A stretch of DNA of 64,000 bases from Paenibacillus tyrphae (GCF_000722545.1 NZ_JNVM01000008.1:124001-188000); one strand, 5' to 3'. Shown: positions 7,875 to 17,059, numbered from the stretch's first letter. Numbers and translations: made by a program. The notes: generated by a model from the sequence alone, not told the origin.

Positions 7875-9638
7875 TTGTCATCCTTGGACATTCAGACTTA
7901 TACGGAGGTTGTAGCCAGCTCATGGAAGCGCTGCCAGCGGTACGGATTGAAGCCGACCGACCCGTTTGATGACCGTCTGCTGACCGGAAAGCTCTTTCAG
8001 GAGCGATTGAAAGAAAACGAAACAATCGTTCGTCATGCCTCGCAAATTTTCGACACCATCAAACCTTTCATTCAGCAATCCGGCCAAACGGCCCTGCTTA
8101 TCGATGCCCAAGGCTGCATTCTGTACGCTGCCGGGGACCCCGGCTTTTCGAAACGGGCGGAAGCCGTTCAGCTTCAGGTCGGGGCCGTATGGGACGAGAA
8201 ACGCAAGGGTACCAATGCGATCGGCGTCGCCATCACCGAAAAAATTCCCGTCCGCGTCCATGCGGCGGAGCATTTTTGCCAGGCCAACGCTTTTCTCACC
8301 TGCGCTTCATCCCCGATTTTCAGTCCGACAGGCGAGCTGATCGGCGTCATCAATTTCAGCGGCAAGCGGGAGAGCTACCACCACTACAATCTGACTCTTG
8401 CCGTCATGGTCGCGGAATCGCTGCAAAACCGGCTGCTGCTGGAGGAAGCGAAGCAGGATCATCTCGTTACGCTTCAGGAGCTTGAATTCACCGCAAACCA
8501 TAACCCGCTCCCGCTGCTGTCGCTCGACAGGGACAACCGGATCATTCGGGCGAACCAGGCGGCGCTACGTGCCGTAGGCAGAGATGCGATCGGCAAGCCG
8601 TTCAACGGCATCGAAGGTTTCTCCATCAAAACCATTCAAGACAGCAGCCGCACCGTCTGGCGCTCCGTAGCTGTCCGCAAGCCGCAAGAAGGTCGGCACG
8701 GCCTCTACAGCTTCTCCGACATCGCCGGGACATGCCCCCATTTTGTAGAAAAGAAGGAACTGGCCTCCAAAGCGGCACTCACCGATATTCCTGTCCTTCT
8801 GCTCGGCGAAAGCGGTACGGGCAAAGAGCTTTTCGCCCAATCGATCCACTCGGCAAGTCTGCGGGCGGACCGCCCTTTCATTGCCGTAAACTGCGGCGCG
8901 ATTCCGGATAGTCTGGTGGAAAGCGAATGGTTCGGCTACGAGCGAGGAGCGTTTACGGGAGCAAACCGAGAGGGTAGTACGGGTAAATTCGAGGCGGCGC
9001 ATACGGGGACGATTTTTTTGGACGAGATCGGGGATATGTCACTGCGCGCACAGGCTGCGCTGCTGCGCGTGCTGCAGGAGCGCACCGTCACGCCTGTCGG
9101 CAGCACCAAATCGAGACGCATCGATGTGCGGATCGTCGCAGCCACGCACAAGCATTTGCCGCTGGAAATCAAGGAAGGACGCTTCCGCGCGGATTTGTAC
9201 TACCGGCTGAAGGGCATTCAGATCACGCTGCCGTCCTTGCGAGACCGATCCGATCTGCTGACGCTCGTCGAGCATTGGCTGCATAAGAACGGCTGCCCCC
9301 ACCGCCAACTTCCGGAAGAAACGAAGCGCAAGTTGCTGCGCTACGGCTGGCCCGGCAATATCCGCGAGCTGCACGGCGTTTTGACACAGGCTTCGTTTCT
9401 TGCAGGGGAAGGGTCGCTCCGTCCCGAGCATCTGCACTTTGACGAGCTCGACCAAACGGACGCCGTCGAGTACCGGAATGACGGCCCGACCGTGCCGACA
9501 TTAAAGGATGCAGAAATCGGAGCGATCCGACGGGCGTTGCAGTCGACCGGCTGGAACCTGAGCAAATCCGCTGCCCTCCTCGACATCGGCCGGACGACGC
9601 TGTACCGGAAGATCGAGCAGTATGGCATCGAGCCGTAA
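7875..9638 (+). CDS. Sigma-54-dependent transcriptional activator (AcoR-like)
   Basis: 587 residues from the TTG at 7875, chosen because GGAGGTG lies eight bases upstream; in-frame TTG/ATG codons at 7851/7854 lack such a site. An N-terminal GAF-type sensor region occupies about residues 50-190. The AAA+ domain has Walker A GESGTGKE (about 310-317), an intact GAFTGA loop that contacts sigma-54 (about 358) and Walker B LDEIGDM. A Fis-type HTH (about 542-587, SKSAALLDIGRTTLYRKI) ends the protein. AcoR-family members respond to small alcohol or ketone catabolites. Divergent to the adh operon and its -24/-12 promoter, so it most likely activates that operon; the inducer is unknown. Confidence 0.93.
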   Translation: MSSLDIQTYTEVVASSWKRCQRYGLKPTDPFDDRLLTGKLFQERLKENETIVRHASQIFDTIKPFIQQSGQTALLIDAQGCILYAAGDPGFSKRAEAVQLQVGAVWDEKRKGTNAIGVAITEKIPVRVHAAEHFCQANAFLTCASSPIFSPTGELIGVINFSGKRESYHHYNLTLAVMVAESLQNRLLLEEAKQDHLVTLQELEFTANHNPLPLLSLDRDNRIIRANQAALRAVGRDAIGKPFNGIEGFSIKTIQDSSRTVWRSVAVRKPQEGRHGLYSFSDIAGTCPHFVEKKELASKAALTDIPVLLLGESGTGKELFAQSIHSASLRADRPFIAVNCGAIPDSLVESEWFGYERGAFTGANREGSTGKFEAAHTGTIFLDEIGDMSLRAQAALLRVLQERTVTPVGSTKSRRIDVRIVAATHKHLPLEIKEGRFRADLYYRLKGIQITLPSLRDRSDLLTLVEHWLHKNGCPHRQLPEETKRKLLRYGWPGNIRELHGVLTQASFLAGEGSLRPEHLHFDELDQTDAVEYRNDGPTVPTLKDAEIGAIRRALQSTGWNLSKSAALLDIGRTTLYRKIEQYGIEP

Positions 9639-9659
9639 CCTTTAACGATAAAATCAAAG

Positions 9660-9692
9660 GGGAGAGCTCCCGTATCCACACGGTGCTCTCCC
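9660..9692. terminator. Hairpin between converging genes
   Basis: An 8-bp perfect stem, GGGAGAGC / GCTCTCCC, lies after the activator gene. On the minus strand it is followed by a moderately T-rich stretch (TTTGATTTTATC), so it may terminate the beta-helix gene transcript. Confidence 0.55.
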
Positions 9693-9810
9693 AAAGCTAC
9701 CTTGGCCATCATGCCGACTAACCTCTCATTGTTTCTTCCACGCGAATCGGCATTTCTTTTCCCGCTTCGTTACTCCTACACTCAAACGGAACGCTCGCAC
9801 GCTTTCCAAG

Positions 9811-11370
9811 TTAAGGCGTGGCTTCATACGCGCCGATATCGACGCCGCTCCCCTGCACTCTGGGCTTCCCATCGAGATCCGTGGCGCCGATGACGGCCGG
9901 CTCCGTCGACCCGGCGTTAATCGCAGGAGAGGTCGCTTTCAAATGAAAATTGTTTGCCGCTGCGTTCACAAACCCGGGATCGGCAAACAGCGAGTGCGCG
10001 TCGTTCCCCGTCCCCGACTTATAGGCGGCAAATCCGGTATACTCCTTGTTTTTCCACGTCCACGTCGCATTTGAAGCGCCTCCGGGCGCAAAGTACAAGT
10101 TATAATCGACAATATTGCCGCTGTTTTTCGTATATTCGTTATAAATCAAAATGTTCGATGCGCTGGCCACCATAATATTGTTTTTGACAATGTTGTTCTG
10201 CGTATCATATTGGAGCAGCAGTTGGCCGCCGCCGAGATTTTTCGTATCGTTCTTATAGAGCGTGTTGTTGACGACGATGCAATTGACCGTCGATCCCCGC
10301 TTCGTATCGTATCCGCCCATAGCAATGCCGGTATACCGGTTGCCGTACACCAAGTTGTTGCGGATCGTGACGCCGCTGGTCGCTTTTCCTTGATGCTCGC
10401 TGGCGATTTCAACGCCGATATCGTTGTTGTAGCTGTAGTTTTGCTCGATCACGGTGTCTTTTCCGCCGTCCACGTAAATACCGCCCGCAGCGTTCGAATC
10501 GTTCGGAAGCGTTTTGCCGTAGGAAGGATTGTTGTTGGACGTAATGTTGTAGACGGTATTGCCGCGAATCAGGCCGTTCCGGGCTTGGTCGTAGGCTGGA
10601 TTGGGCGCTTTTCCCTCGAAGCCGATAACGTCGATCCCGATATTGTCGTTGTCGTGAATGAGATTATTCGTAATTTCGAATGAATCGACATTCCCGTTCA
10701 CCACCAACGATTCACTGGAACCGAGCACCAGATCGCTCAGCGTGTTGCCGTCGATGACGACATGCTCCAGCGCTGCCGGTGCTTTCGTGCCGTACACGGC
10801 GATGCCGTGCGCATCCCGGCCGGCCAAATCCGAGCCGAGCGTCGCGGTGTTCTTAATGTGGTGAACGTTGTTGTTGCGAAGCTCGATATGGCTGCCCGCT
10901 CCGTGGACGAAAATGCCGACCGGCATTTTGCCCTTGGCCGATGTTGCGTAGTTGCGGATCTCGAAGCCTTTCAGCGTGAAGTAGCTGGCATCGGCAATGT
11001 CCACAAGACCCTCGCCGCCGGATACGGGCAAGCCGGTTCCGTCGATAATCGCCGCTTGAGCAGGCGAGCTCTCAAAGGTGATCGGGCCTGCGGCTGCCGA
11101 TCCGGATTTTGTAATCTTCAGCTTCTGGTTATACACGCCGCCCAATACATAGACGGTGCTCCCCGGGGCGGCATGATCGGCGGCATATTGGAGCGTTTTC
11201 CACGCGGCGCTGCTGCTCGTACCTGGATTGCTGTCGCTGCCGTTCGTCGACACGTAGTACGTCACGGGATTGGCTTGCGCTTGAGGCGTTCCCACATTTG
11301 CTGCCAGCATGCCGAAAAGGATGGCGGCGGCTGCGATGACACGTGGCGCCTGGTTACGAATACGGATCAC
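9811..11370 (-). CDS. Secreted right-handed beta-helix protein (polysaccharide-lyase-like)
   Basis: 519 residues from the GTG at 11370, preceded by AAAGGAG. A signal peptide (about 1-33, ending AQA) is followed by YYVSTNGSDSNPGTSSSAAW, the opening seen in secreted beta-helix proteins and PL9-type pectate lyases. Many Asn-rich coils follow (NNNVHHI, GNTLSD, NNLIHDN, RGNTVYN), forming a parallel beta-helix. The C-terminus DIGAYE is typical of this class. It probably binds or cleaves an extracellular polysaccharide, perhaps pectin; catalytic residues were not assigned. Its start overlaps the stop of an 18-codon leader ORF. Confidence 0.85.
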   Translation of the reverse strand: MIRIRNQAPRVIAAAAILFGMLAANVGTPQAQANPVTYYVSTNGSDSNPGTSSSAAWKTLQYAADHAAPGSTVYVLGGVYNQKLKITKSGSAAAGPITFESSPAQAAIIDGTGLPVSGGEGLVDIADASYFTLKGFEIRNYATSAKGKMPVGIFVHGAGSHIELRNNNVHHIKNTATLGSDLAGRDAHGIAVYGTKAPAALEHVVIDGNTLSDLVLGSSESLVVNGNVDSFEITNNLIHDNDNIGIDVIGFEGKAPNPAYDQARNGLIRGNTVYNITSNNNPSYGKTLPNDSNAAGGIYVDGGKDTVIEQNYSYNNDIGVEIASEHQGKATSGVTIRNNLVYGNRYTGIAMGGYDTKRGSTVNCIVVNNTLYKNDTKNLGGGQLLLQYDTQNNIVKNNIMVASASNILIYNEYTKNSGNIVDYNLYFAPGGASNATWTWKNKEYTGFAAYKSGTGNDAHSLFADPGFVNAAANNFHLKATSPAINAGSTEPAVIGATDLDGKPRVQGSGVDIGAYEATP

Positions 11371-11423
11371 AAACGTTCATCTCCTTTGAGGTTAAATTTC
11401 GGCGTAGTTATCACCTGCTGCAT
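11367..11423 (-). CDS. Short leader ORF coupled to the beta-helix gene
   Basis: An ATG at 11423, preceded by AGGGGAAG, opens an 18-codon frame (MQQVITTPKF...DERL). Its TGA stop overlaps the GTG start of the beta-helix gene in a GTGA junction, and the ribosome-binding site of the big gene lies inside it. The arrangement suggests translational coupling or a regulatory leader peptide; the peptide itself matches nothing I know. It could be chance. Confidence 0.4.
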   Translation of the reverse strand: MQQVITTPKFNLKGDERL

Positions 11424-11486
11424 GCAGACTTCCCCTAAAATCACTTCTGTCGCCTGGAGCGCACCACCTCCTTTAGCTGAGCATCA

Positions 11487-11526
11487 GGCGGCCTCTCCTC
11501 CAAAAATGCCCCGAAGATAGGCCGCC
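11487..11526. other. GC-rich inverted repeat between the sugar operon and the beta-helix leader
   Basis: GGCGGCCT / AGGCCGCC, 8 bp perfect, with a 24-nt loop. No T-run follows on either strand, so it is not a classical terminator. It may mark the end of the PfkB operon or lie in the leader of the beta-helix transcript. Confidence 0.4.
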
Positions 11527-11553
11527 CGCGTCTCACGACCGCCTACACCCGCT

Positions 11554-12489
11554 TCAGCTTCGAAGCGCCACAGAAGTCTGCAGCCGCTCCACCGCTTCCG
11601 CGGTTGGCAGCCGTCCCGTTCCTCCGACACCCTGTGTGGCGATCGCTCCGCAGGCGCAGGCATAGCGGAGAAGCGCTTCTCCCCGCTGACCGCCCAGATA
11701 GGCGTGGATCAGCCCGGCGTTAAAGGCGTCCCCCGCCCCCGTCGTATCGACCGGGACGATATCGTAGGCTTTAACGGACAGCGGCGCCGCGCCCGGTTGA
11801 AACAGCGCTGCGCCGGCCGCTCCACGCTTGACCGCCACCAGTTGCGCGTCTGGCGGCAGCAGCTCCCACACCGCTTCGAGCGTCGCAGCACCATAAATGT
11901 GCAGCAGCTCCTCTTCGCTTGGGATAAACAGATCCGTAGCGCCGAGCAGCGCGTGGATCGAAGCCCGATGCCACTGCTGGCGCACATCCCATCCCGTATC
12001 GAACGACGTGCTGCTTTCCTGGCTGCGCACGGTTTCGAACAGCGGCTTCCAATGATCGCGCATGCTGTCCTGCAGAAAATACGAGCCGAAATGCACGTGA
12101 GCCGCCTGCTTCAGCAGCGTATCCGGCACATCCTGCGGCTGCAGCATCGGAATGCTGCCCGGATACGTCATCAGCCCCCGGTCGCTTGGTGTCGAGAAGG
12201 ACATGGTCACGCCGGTTTTCAGCCCCGGGTCGCGCTTCACATGCGCCGTATCGACGCCCATTCGCTCCAGCTCGCGGATGCAGAACCGACCGAAATCGTC
12301 ATCGCCAACGACGCTGACGAACCGGACGTCCTGCCCGAGTCCGGCCAGCGCGCACGCCGTAATAGCCGAGGAGGAGCCGAGTACGATGTCGAATGAGTCG
12401 ATCAGCTTCTCCCGGTTCCATTCGGGCATCAGATCGTTCCCCGAAATAATGATATCTACGTTCAATTCGCCAAGCACGACGACAGACAT
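11554..12489 (-). CDS. PfkB-family carbohydrate kinase
   Basis: 311 residues. An N-terminal GELNVDII strand, the GSSSAITACALAGLG sugar-binding loop (PfkB signature 1 region) and the C-terminal signature VDTTGAGDAFNAG, with the catalytic Asp and anion hole, identify a ribokinase/fructokinase-type kinase. It is the last gene of the SBP-permease-permease-GH4-PfkB operon, starting about 20 bp after the GH4 stop, and should phosphorylate the sugar freed by the GH4 enzyme. Substrate is not determinable from sequence alone. Confidence 0.9.
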   Translation of the reverse strand: MSVVVLGELNVDIIISGNDLMPEWNREKLIDSFDIVLGSSSAITACALAGLGQDVRFVSVVGDDDFGRFCIRELERMGVDTAHVKRDPGLKTGVTMSFSTPSDRGLMTYPGSIPMLQPQDVPDTLLKQAAHVHFGSYFLQDSMRDHWKPLFETVRSQESSTSFDTGWDVRQQWHRASIHALLGATDLFIPSEEELLHIYGAATLEAVWELLPPDAQLVAVKRGAAGAALFQPGAAPLSVKAYDIVPVDTTGAGDAFNAGLIHAYLGGQRGEALLRYACACGAIATQGVGGTGRLPTAEAVERLQTSVALRS

Positions 12490-12508
12490 GGTTTCTTCCT
12501 CCCTTTTT

Positions 12509-13810
12509 CTACTTCAGCTCCGGCACGAACGCGCGTTCCGCTTCATACAGCTCCTCGAACATCGCCTTGATCTCGGCAAGCGAGCAGACGGCGGAGGTAA
12601 GCGGATCGACCATCAGTGCGTGCAGCGCCATGTCCTTGTCCCGCTCCAGCACGGCCGATACGGCCAGCTCGAAGAATGCCATGTTGCTGCGGCACAAAGC
12701 GGCCAAATGCTCCGGCAGCCATCCGAAGCGGCACGGATTCACGCCGTTGCGGTCCACCATGCAGGCGACTTCGACGACGCCATCCTGCGGCAGGTTCGAG
12801 ATCAGCCCTTGATTGACGACGTTGCCGTAAATGACCTTCGGTTCGTTCTTCACCATCGCCTCGATGATGACGGCGGCGTACTCGTGGCTCGACTTCATTT
12901 CAAGCGGAAGCTCGCCCGACAGCTGCTGCAAAATTTCCTCGTCGTTCTTCTTCCGCCAGATCGGCCAGTTGTTCGCATAAAAGCCGGTGGCTCCGTTATA
13001 CCCCGTACTGCAGTGCTGGTCGATCAAATCCTGTCTTTTGCGGTAATACGGAATGTATTCCGAGAAATGGCCGCTCGATTCGGAGACGAACGCCCCGAGG
13101 TACTTCATGGCGTCGAAACGGACCGGGTCTTTGCGCAGCAGCTCCGGGTCCTGAATTTTGTCCAGCAGCACCGGATACAAGTCCTTCCCTTGATGCGTCA
13201 ATTCGACGAACCAGGACATATGGTTGATGCCGCCCGCTCTCCACTTCAATTCCTCGTAAGGAACGCCCGCGTACTTCGCAAGCTGGCGCGACGAGTTCTG
13301 AATCGAATGGCACAGCCCGACGACCGGAATATCCGTAATGCGCGACGTAAGCAGCGTTACCGCCGACATCGGATTCGTGTAGTTCAGAATGATCGTATCC
13401 GGGCACAGCTCCTCCACATCCCGGACGATCTCGATCCAGCTCGGCAGCGTGCGCAGCGTTTTGAACAAGCCGCCCGGGCCCAGCGTATCGCCGATGCACT
13501 GCTTTACGCCGTATTTTAGCGGAATTTCGAATTCGTACTTGACCGTCTCCAGTCCGACGACCTCGATCTGGTTAATTACAAAATTCGAGCCGGCCAGCAC
13601 CTCGCGGCGGTCCGTCGACGCCAGCACCTGCCAGCGTTTGCCGGTCATCTCAACAATGCGCTCGACCAATCCGCGCGCAATAGCGAGCCGGGCCGGATCG
13701 ATATCGACCAAGGCGATGATGCCCTCGTCCAAGCCGGGAATACAAAAAATATCCATCACAATCTCGCGGGTAAACGCACTGCCAGCCCCAATAATCGCAA
13801 TTTTTGTCAT
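12509..13810 (-). CDS. Glycoside hydrolase family 4 enzyme (alpha-galactosidase MelA / alpha-uronidase type)
   Basis: 433 residues, full length for GH4. An N-terminal NAD-binding fold (GAGSAFTREIVMDI), the NYTNPMSAVT motif and metal-binding C167 (GLCHSIQ) and H197 (GGINHMSWF) are present. GH4 enzymes cleave by a redox elimination mechanism using NAD+ and Mn2+. A Cys-His-Ser motif at the metal site is the pattern of alpha-specific members such as MelA, not of 6-phospho-beta-glucosidases. Cytoplasmic; it presumably hydrolyses the glycoside imported by the adjacent ABC system. Candidate substrates are alpha-galactosides or alpha-galacturonides. Confidence 0.9.
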   Translation of the reverse strand: MTKIAIIGAGSAFTREIVMDIFCIPGLDEGIIALVDIDPARLAIARGLVERIVEMTGKRWQVLASTDRREVLAGSNFVINQIEVVGLETVKYEFEIPLKYGVKQCIGDTLGPGGLFKTLRTLPSWIEIVRDVEELCPDTIILNYTNPMSAVTLLTSRITDIPVVGLCHSIQNSSRQLAKYAGVPYEELKWRAGGINHMSWFVELTHQGKDLYPVLLDKIQDPELLRKDPVRFDAMKYLGAFVSESSGHFSEYIPYYRKRQDLIDQHCSTGYNGATGFYANNWPIWRKKNDEEILQQLSGELPLEMKSSHEYAAVIIEAMVKNEPKVIYGNVVNQGLISNLPQDGVVEVACMVDRNGVNPCRFGWLPEHLAALCRSNMAFFELAVSAVLERDKDMALHALMVDPLTSAVCSLAEIKAMFEELYEAERAFVPELK

Positions 13811-13849
13811 CGCTCTCTTCTCCCGTCCTTTTGTTTACTTCTGTAAAAC

Positions 13850-14674
13850 TCACTTCATCCCCGTCATCGTCAGACCCTTAATGAACTGCTTCTGGAAAAT
13901 CAGGAACACGATAATGACCGGAACCGTAATCAACACGGCGGCGGACATGACCACATTGTAGTTGACCGTATGCGCCCCGTTGAAAAAGACCAGCGCGAGC
14001 GGCACCGTCATGTTGTCCGTATCGTTGAGCACGATCAGCGGCCACAAATAATTGTTCCACGACGCCATGAACGTAAAAATTCCAAGCGCCGACAGCATCG
14101 GCATAATCAGCGGCGTAATGATCCGCCACATCACCTTCAGCTCGCCCGCTCCGTCGATCCGGGCCGCCTCCATCAGATCCTTCGGAATATCCTCGATAAA
14201 CTGCTTCGCCAGAAAAACGCCGTACGAGCTGACCAGATTCGGCAGGATGACTGCCGCCAGATGGTTGATCAATCCCAGCTTGGAGACGATCAGATATGTC
14301 GGGATCATAATGACCTGGAACGGAATCATCATCGTGCCGAGCACAAGAACGAACAGCACCTTTTTCCCCGGAAATTCGTACTTGGCGAAAATATAACCGG
14401 CGAGCGCGCTCGTGAACAGCGTAGCGGCCGTGACCAGAACCGAAGTGACCGCGCTGTTCGCCAGCCATCTCCAGAACGGCGCCTCCCGGAATACCGTCTC
14501 ATACCCGGCGAAGCTCGGCTGCTCGGGCAGCAGCGTCGGCGTCGCGGAGATGATTTCCATGTTGCTTTTGAGCGACGAGAGCACCATCCACAGGTATGGA
14601 AGCAGCATGATGCAGGCGGCCACGGTTAAAACCGCGATCAGCACGCCGTCGAATAGGGTCGTTTTCGTTTTCAT
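13850..14674 (-). CDS. Carbohydrate ABC transporter permease (MalG/AraQ type, CUT1)
   Basis: 274 residues with six predicted membrane helices. The cytoplasmic EAA loop is present (DLMEAARIDGAGELKVMWRIITPLIMP). GAGAGGAGG precedes the ATG. It pairs with the next upstream permease and the lipoprotein binding protein. No ATPase gene lies in the operon; CUT1 importers of Gram-positives often share a common MsmX-type ATPase encoded elsewhere. Confidence 0.95.
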   Translation of the reverse strand: MKTKTTLFDGVLIAVLTVAACIMLLPYLWMVLSSLKSNMEIISATPTLLPEQPSFAGYETVFREAPFWRWLANSAVTSVLVTAATLFTSALAGYIFAKYEFPGKKVLFVLVLGTMMIPFQVIMIPTYLIVSKLGLINHLAAVILPNLVSSYGVFLAKQFIEDIPKDLMEAARIDGAGELKVMWRIITPLIMPMLSALGIFTFMASWNNYLWPLIVLNDTDNMTVPLALVFFNGAHTVNYNVVMSAAVLITVPVIIVFLIFQKQFIKGLTMTGMK

Positions 14675-14690
14675 GTTCCGCAGCCTCCTC

Positions 14691-15629
14691 TCAATGCTCC
14701 CATTGGGACCGCCCCCATCGGAGCTGCAGCAGTGTCACCAGCAAAATAATAAGCAGAAACACCGCCGCCATCGCCGAAGCGTAGCCCATATTCGAGTTGC
14801 CGAACGCTTGATCGTAAATGTTCAGCGCCAGCACCCGGGTTTCGTTGAACGGCTCCCCCTTGGTCATAACCTGGAATTGAGGGAACGCCTGGAAATACGA
14901 GACGACGGTCGTGACCGTTACGAACAGTGTCGAGCGGCTCAACAGCGGCAGCGTGATATGCCGAAACATGTGCCACCGGCTCGCGCCGTCGAGTGTTGCC
15001 GCTTCGTAGTACATGTCGGGGATCGAATCGAGCCCGGCGATGAACAGCACGATATTGTAACCGATGTCCGCCCATAGTGTCATGACAATGACCGACAGCA
15101 GCGCATAGTTCGGATCGCTCAGCCAATGCACCGGCGGGATGTGCAGCTTGCTCAGCACCAGATTGAACAGGCCTTGATCGCTGAACATCGTCCCCCAGAC
15201 GACGGCCGACCCGGACAGTGGCGCGATCGCGGGCAGAAAAAAGACGGTGCGGAACACGCTGCGCAGCCGCCGCGACCGGACCCGGTGAATCCCGAGTGCA
15301 ATCAGCAGCGTAATGACAATGTTGACGACGACCGTGAACGCGACGAACTTGAACGTCACCCACAGCGCCTTCAAAAAGAGGGCGTCGTGAAACAGCCGGA
15401 CATAATTGTCCAATCCGACAAACGGCGATTGGTCCGCCAGCGGGCTGAATTTGTAGAACGATAAGATCAGGCTCCAGGCGATCGGAGCGAAGGCGAACAG
15501 GCCGAACAGCAGCAGAATCGGCGTCAAAGATACGAACGCGAACCGTTTTTCCTTGCGGTATTGGGCGGCTGCGCTGCTCCGGAGCGCTTTGCCGCCGGGC
15601 TTGCTAGGTATACTAGAGCTGTTTTCCAT
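14691..15629 (-). CDS. Carbohydrate ABC transporter permease (MalF/LplB type, CUT1)
   Basis: 312 residues. A basic N-terminal tail is followed by six predicted membrane helices and the EAA loop DMYYEAATLDGASRWHMFRHITLP. Second gene of the operon, 17 bp after the binding-protein gene and 17 bp before the second permease gene, so it is co-transcribed and forms the heterodimeric channel with it. Confidence 0.95.
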   Translation of the reverse strand: MENSSSIPSKPGGKALRSSAAAQYRKEKRFAFVSLTPILLLFGLFAFAPIAWSLILSFYKFSPLADQSPFVGLDNYVRLFHDALFLKALWVTFKFVAFTVVVNIVITLLIALGIHRVRSRRLRSVFRTVFFLPAIAPLSGSAVVWGTMFSDQGLFNLVLSKLHIPPVHWLSDPNYALLSVIVMTLWADIGYNIVLFIAGLDSIPDMYYEAATLDGASRWHMFRHITLPLLSRSTLFVTVTTVVSYFQAFPQFQVMTKGEPFNETRVLALNIYDQAFGNSNMGYASAMAAVFLLIILLVTLLQLRWGRSQWEH

Positions 15630-15646
15630 CCCTTAACACTCCCGGT

Positions 15647-16957
15647 TTACTTGTGTTGATCTTGACTATCGTTGACAGCCTTCTCGATCGCTTTCAATCC
15701 GTTCTCCACCGTTTCCTTCCCGCTCACCATGAGCTGGAAATGATCGTTGATTTGCTTAAAGAAATAGTCGCGGTCCCAGATGAGGCCGATCCATTGCCCG
15801 TGCGGCAGCAAGCCGACGGATGTCCTCATGAACGGGTTTTTGCTTACGAACTCCGGGTCTTCCGCGACCTCCTTCTTGGCCGGTACCGTAAAGGTGCCGA
15901 GGTTCCACGCTTTCAGATTTTCTTTCGACGAGAGGAATTGAATGAAATCCCACGCTTCCTTGGACGCCTTGCTCTTCTTCGAGACAACCAGGCCCCACCC
16001 GGACTCGGCCGCAAAGGATGGCGGATTGTCGGTAAAGGACGGCACCGGCACGTATTCGAAATCTTTTGCCTTGTAATTGTCGAGACCGGCGGCAATCGTC
16101 CATGGTCCCCGGTAGGTCATCGCCGCCCCGCCCTTGAAGAAGTAGTCGGACGAATCGAGCTGTCCCCCGAAGGCTGTCAGATCGGTCACTTGATCCCGCA
16201 CAACCAAATCCTTGAGTGTCGTCATCGCCTTGACCGCCTCGGGCGTCTGGAAATTGACATGGCCGTCGCTGCCCCAGTACTTGCCGTTCTGCTGCAAAAT
16301 CATCGACAGGAACGTAAACGTAATGTTGTCCCCCGAGATGAAATCGAAGCCTTTTACCTTCATCCCGCTGCCGTCGCGCACCGTCAAAGCCTTGGCGCTG
16401 TCGACCAGCTCCGCCCATGTCTTCGGCGGATAAGCGAGTCCTTTGTCGCTAAACATTTTGGGATGCGTCAGCATGCCGCCGTTCTCGATATTGAATTCGA
16501 GCGGAAGCCCGTACAGCTTGCCGTCCCACCTAAACCCGCCCAGCGGAGCCTCGTAGTACGCTTTGCCGGCCTCCACACCGCCCGGCACCTCCGATAGAAG
16601 GCCGTTCTTGGAATATTCCGGCACCCACGTGCCGAACGCCTCGGCGATGTCCGGCGGATTTTGCGCGGAGAACGACGCTTTCAGCTTTTGGTTATAGACG
16701 TCGTAAGGAAAGCTTTGATAGCTGATTTCCACATTTGGGTGCGCTTTCATATAGCTGTCAATCAGCTTCTTATAATTATCGTTGAATGCGTCCGCCTGAT
16801 GGCTCCAAAACACCAGCTTCACCTTTTGGCCGTTTCCTCCGCCCGCATTACCGTCAGCTGCACCGGACGCCGGCTCTTGCGAGCAGCCGGATAGTGCAAC
16901 GGATAAGCCCAAAGCGGCAAAAAGCGATGCCTTCGTCAATCGTTGTGCACCTTTCAT
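15647..16957 (-). CDS. Extracellular sugar-binding lipoprotein (ABC importer SBP)
   Basis: 436 residues from the ATG at 16957, preceded by AAAGGGGA; the open frame extends 19 codons further upstream without a better site. A signal peptide ends in a lipobox (ALSGC), so the protein is anchored to the membrane by its Cys. The mature part is a family-1 binding protein (KVKLVFWSHQADAFND; AEAFGTWVPEYSKNG). First gene of the operon SBP-permease-permease-GH4-PfkB, driven by the promoter at 17015-17043 and divergent from a LacI-type repressor. Confidence 0.94.
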   Translation of the reverse strand: MKGAQRLTKASLFAALGLSVALSGCSQEPASGAADGNAGGGNGQKVKLVFWSHQADAFNDNYKKLIDSYMKAHPNVEISYQSFPYDVYNQKLKASFSAQNPPDIAEAFGTWVPEYSKNGLLSEVPGGVEAGKAYYEAPLGGFRWDGKLYGLPLEFNIENGGMLTHPKMFSDKGLAYPPKTWAELVDSAKALTVRDGSGMKVKGFDFISGDNITFTFLSMILQQNGKYWGSDGHVNFQTPEAVKAMTTLKDLVVRDQVTDLTAFGGQLDSSDYFFKGGAAMTYRGPWTIAAGLDNYKAKDFEYVPVPSFTDNPPSFAAESGWGLVVSKKSKASKEAWDFIQFLSSKENLKAWNLGTFTVPAKKEVAEDPEFVSKNPFMRTSVGLLPHGQWIGLIWDRDYFFKQINDHFQLMVSGKETVENGLKAIEKAVNDSQDQHK

Positions 16958-17014
16958 TCGAGTTCCCCTTTCTCGTAGATCGTCATCGTAGATTGGAATC
17001 GATTGCCTATCCAA

Positions 17015-17043
17015 AATGTACCGCTTTCATTGCGCAAAGTCAA
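17015..17043 (-). promoter_or_regulatory. Sigma-A promoter of the sugar import operon
   Basis: The minus strand reads TTGACT (-35), a 17-nt spacer, then TACATT (-10). Start of transcription is expected near 17008, about 50 nt before the SBP ATG. Confidence 0.75.
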
Positions 17044-17059
17044 CAATTATTTTTCAGTT

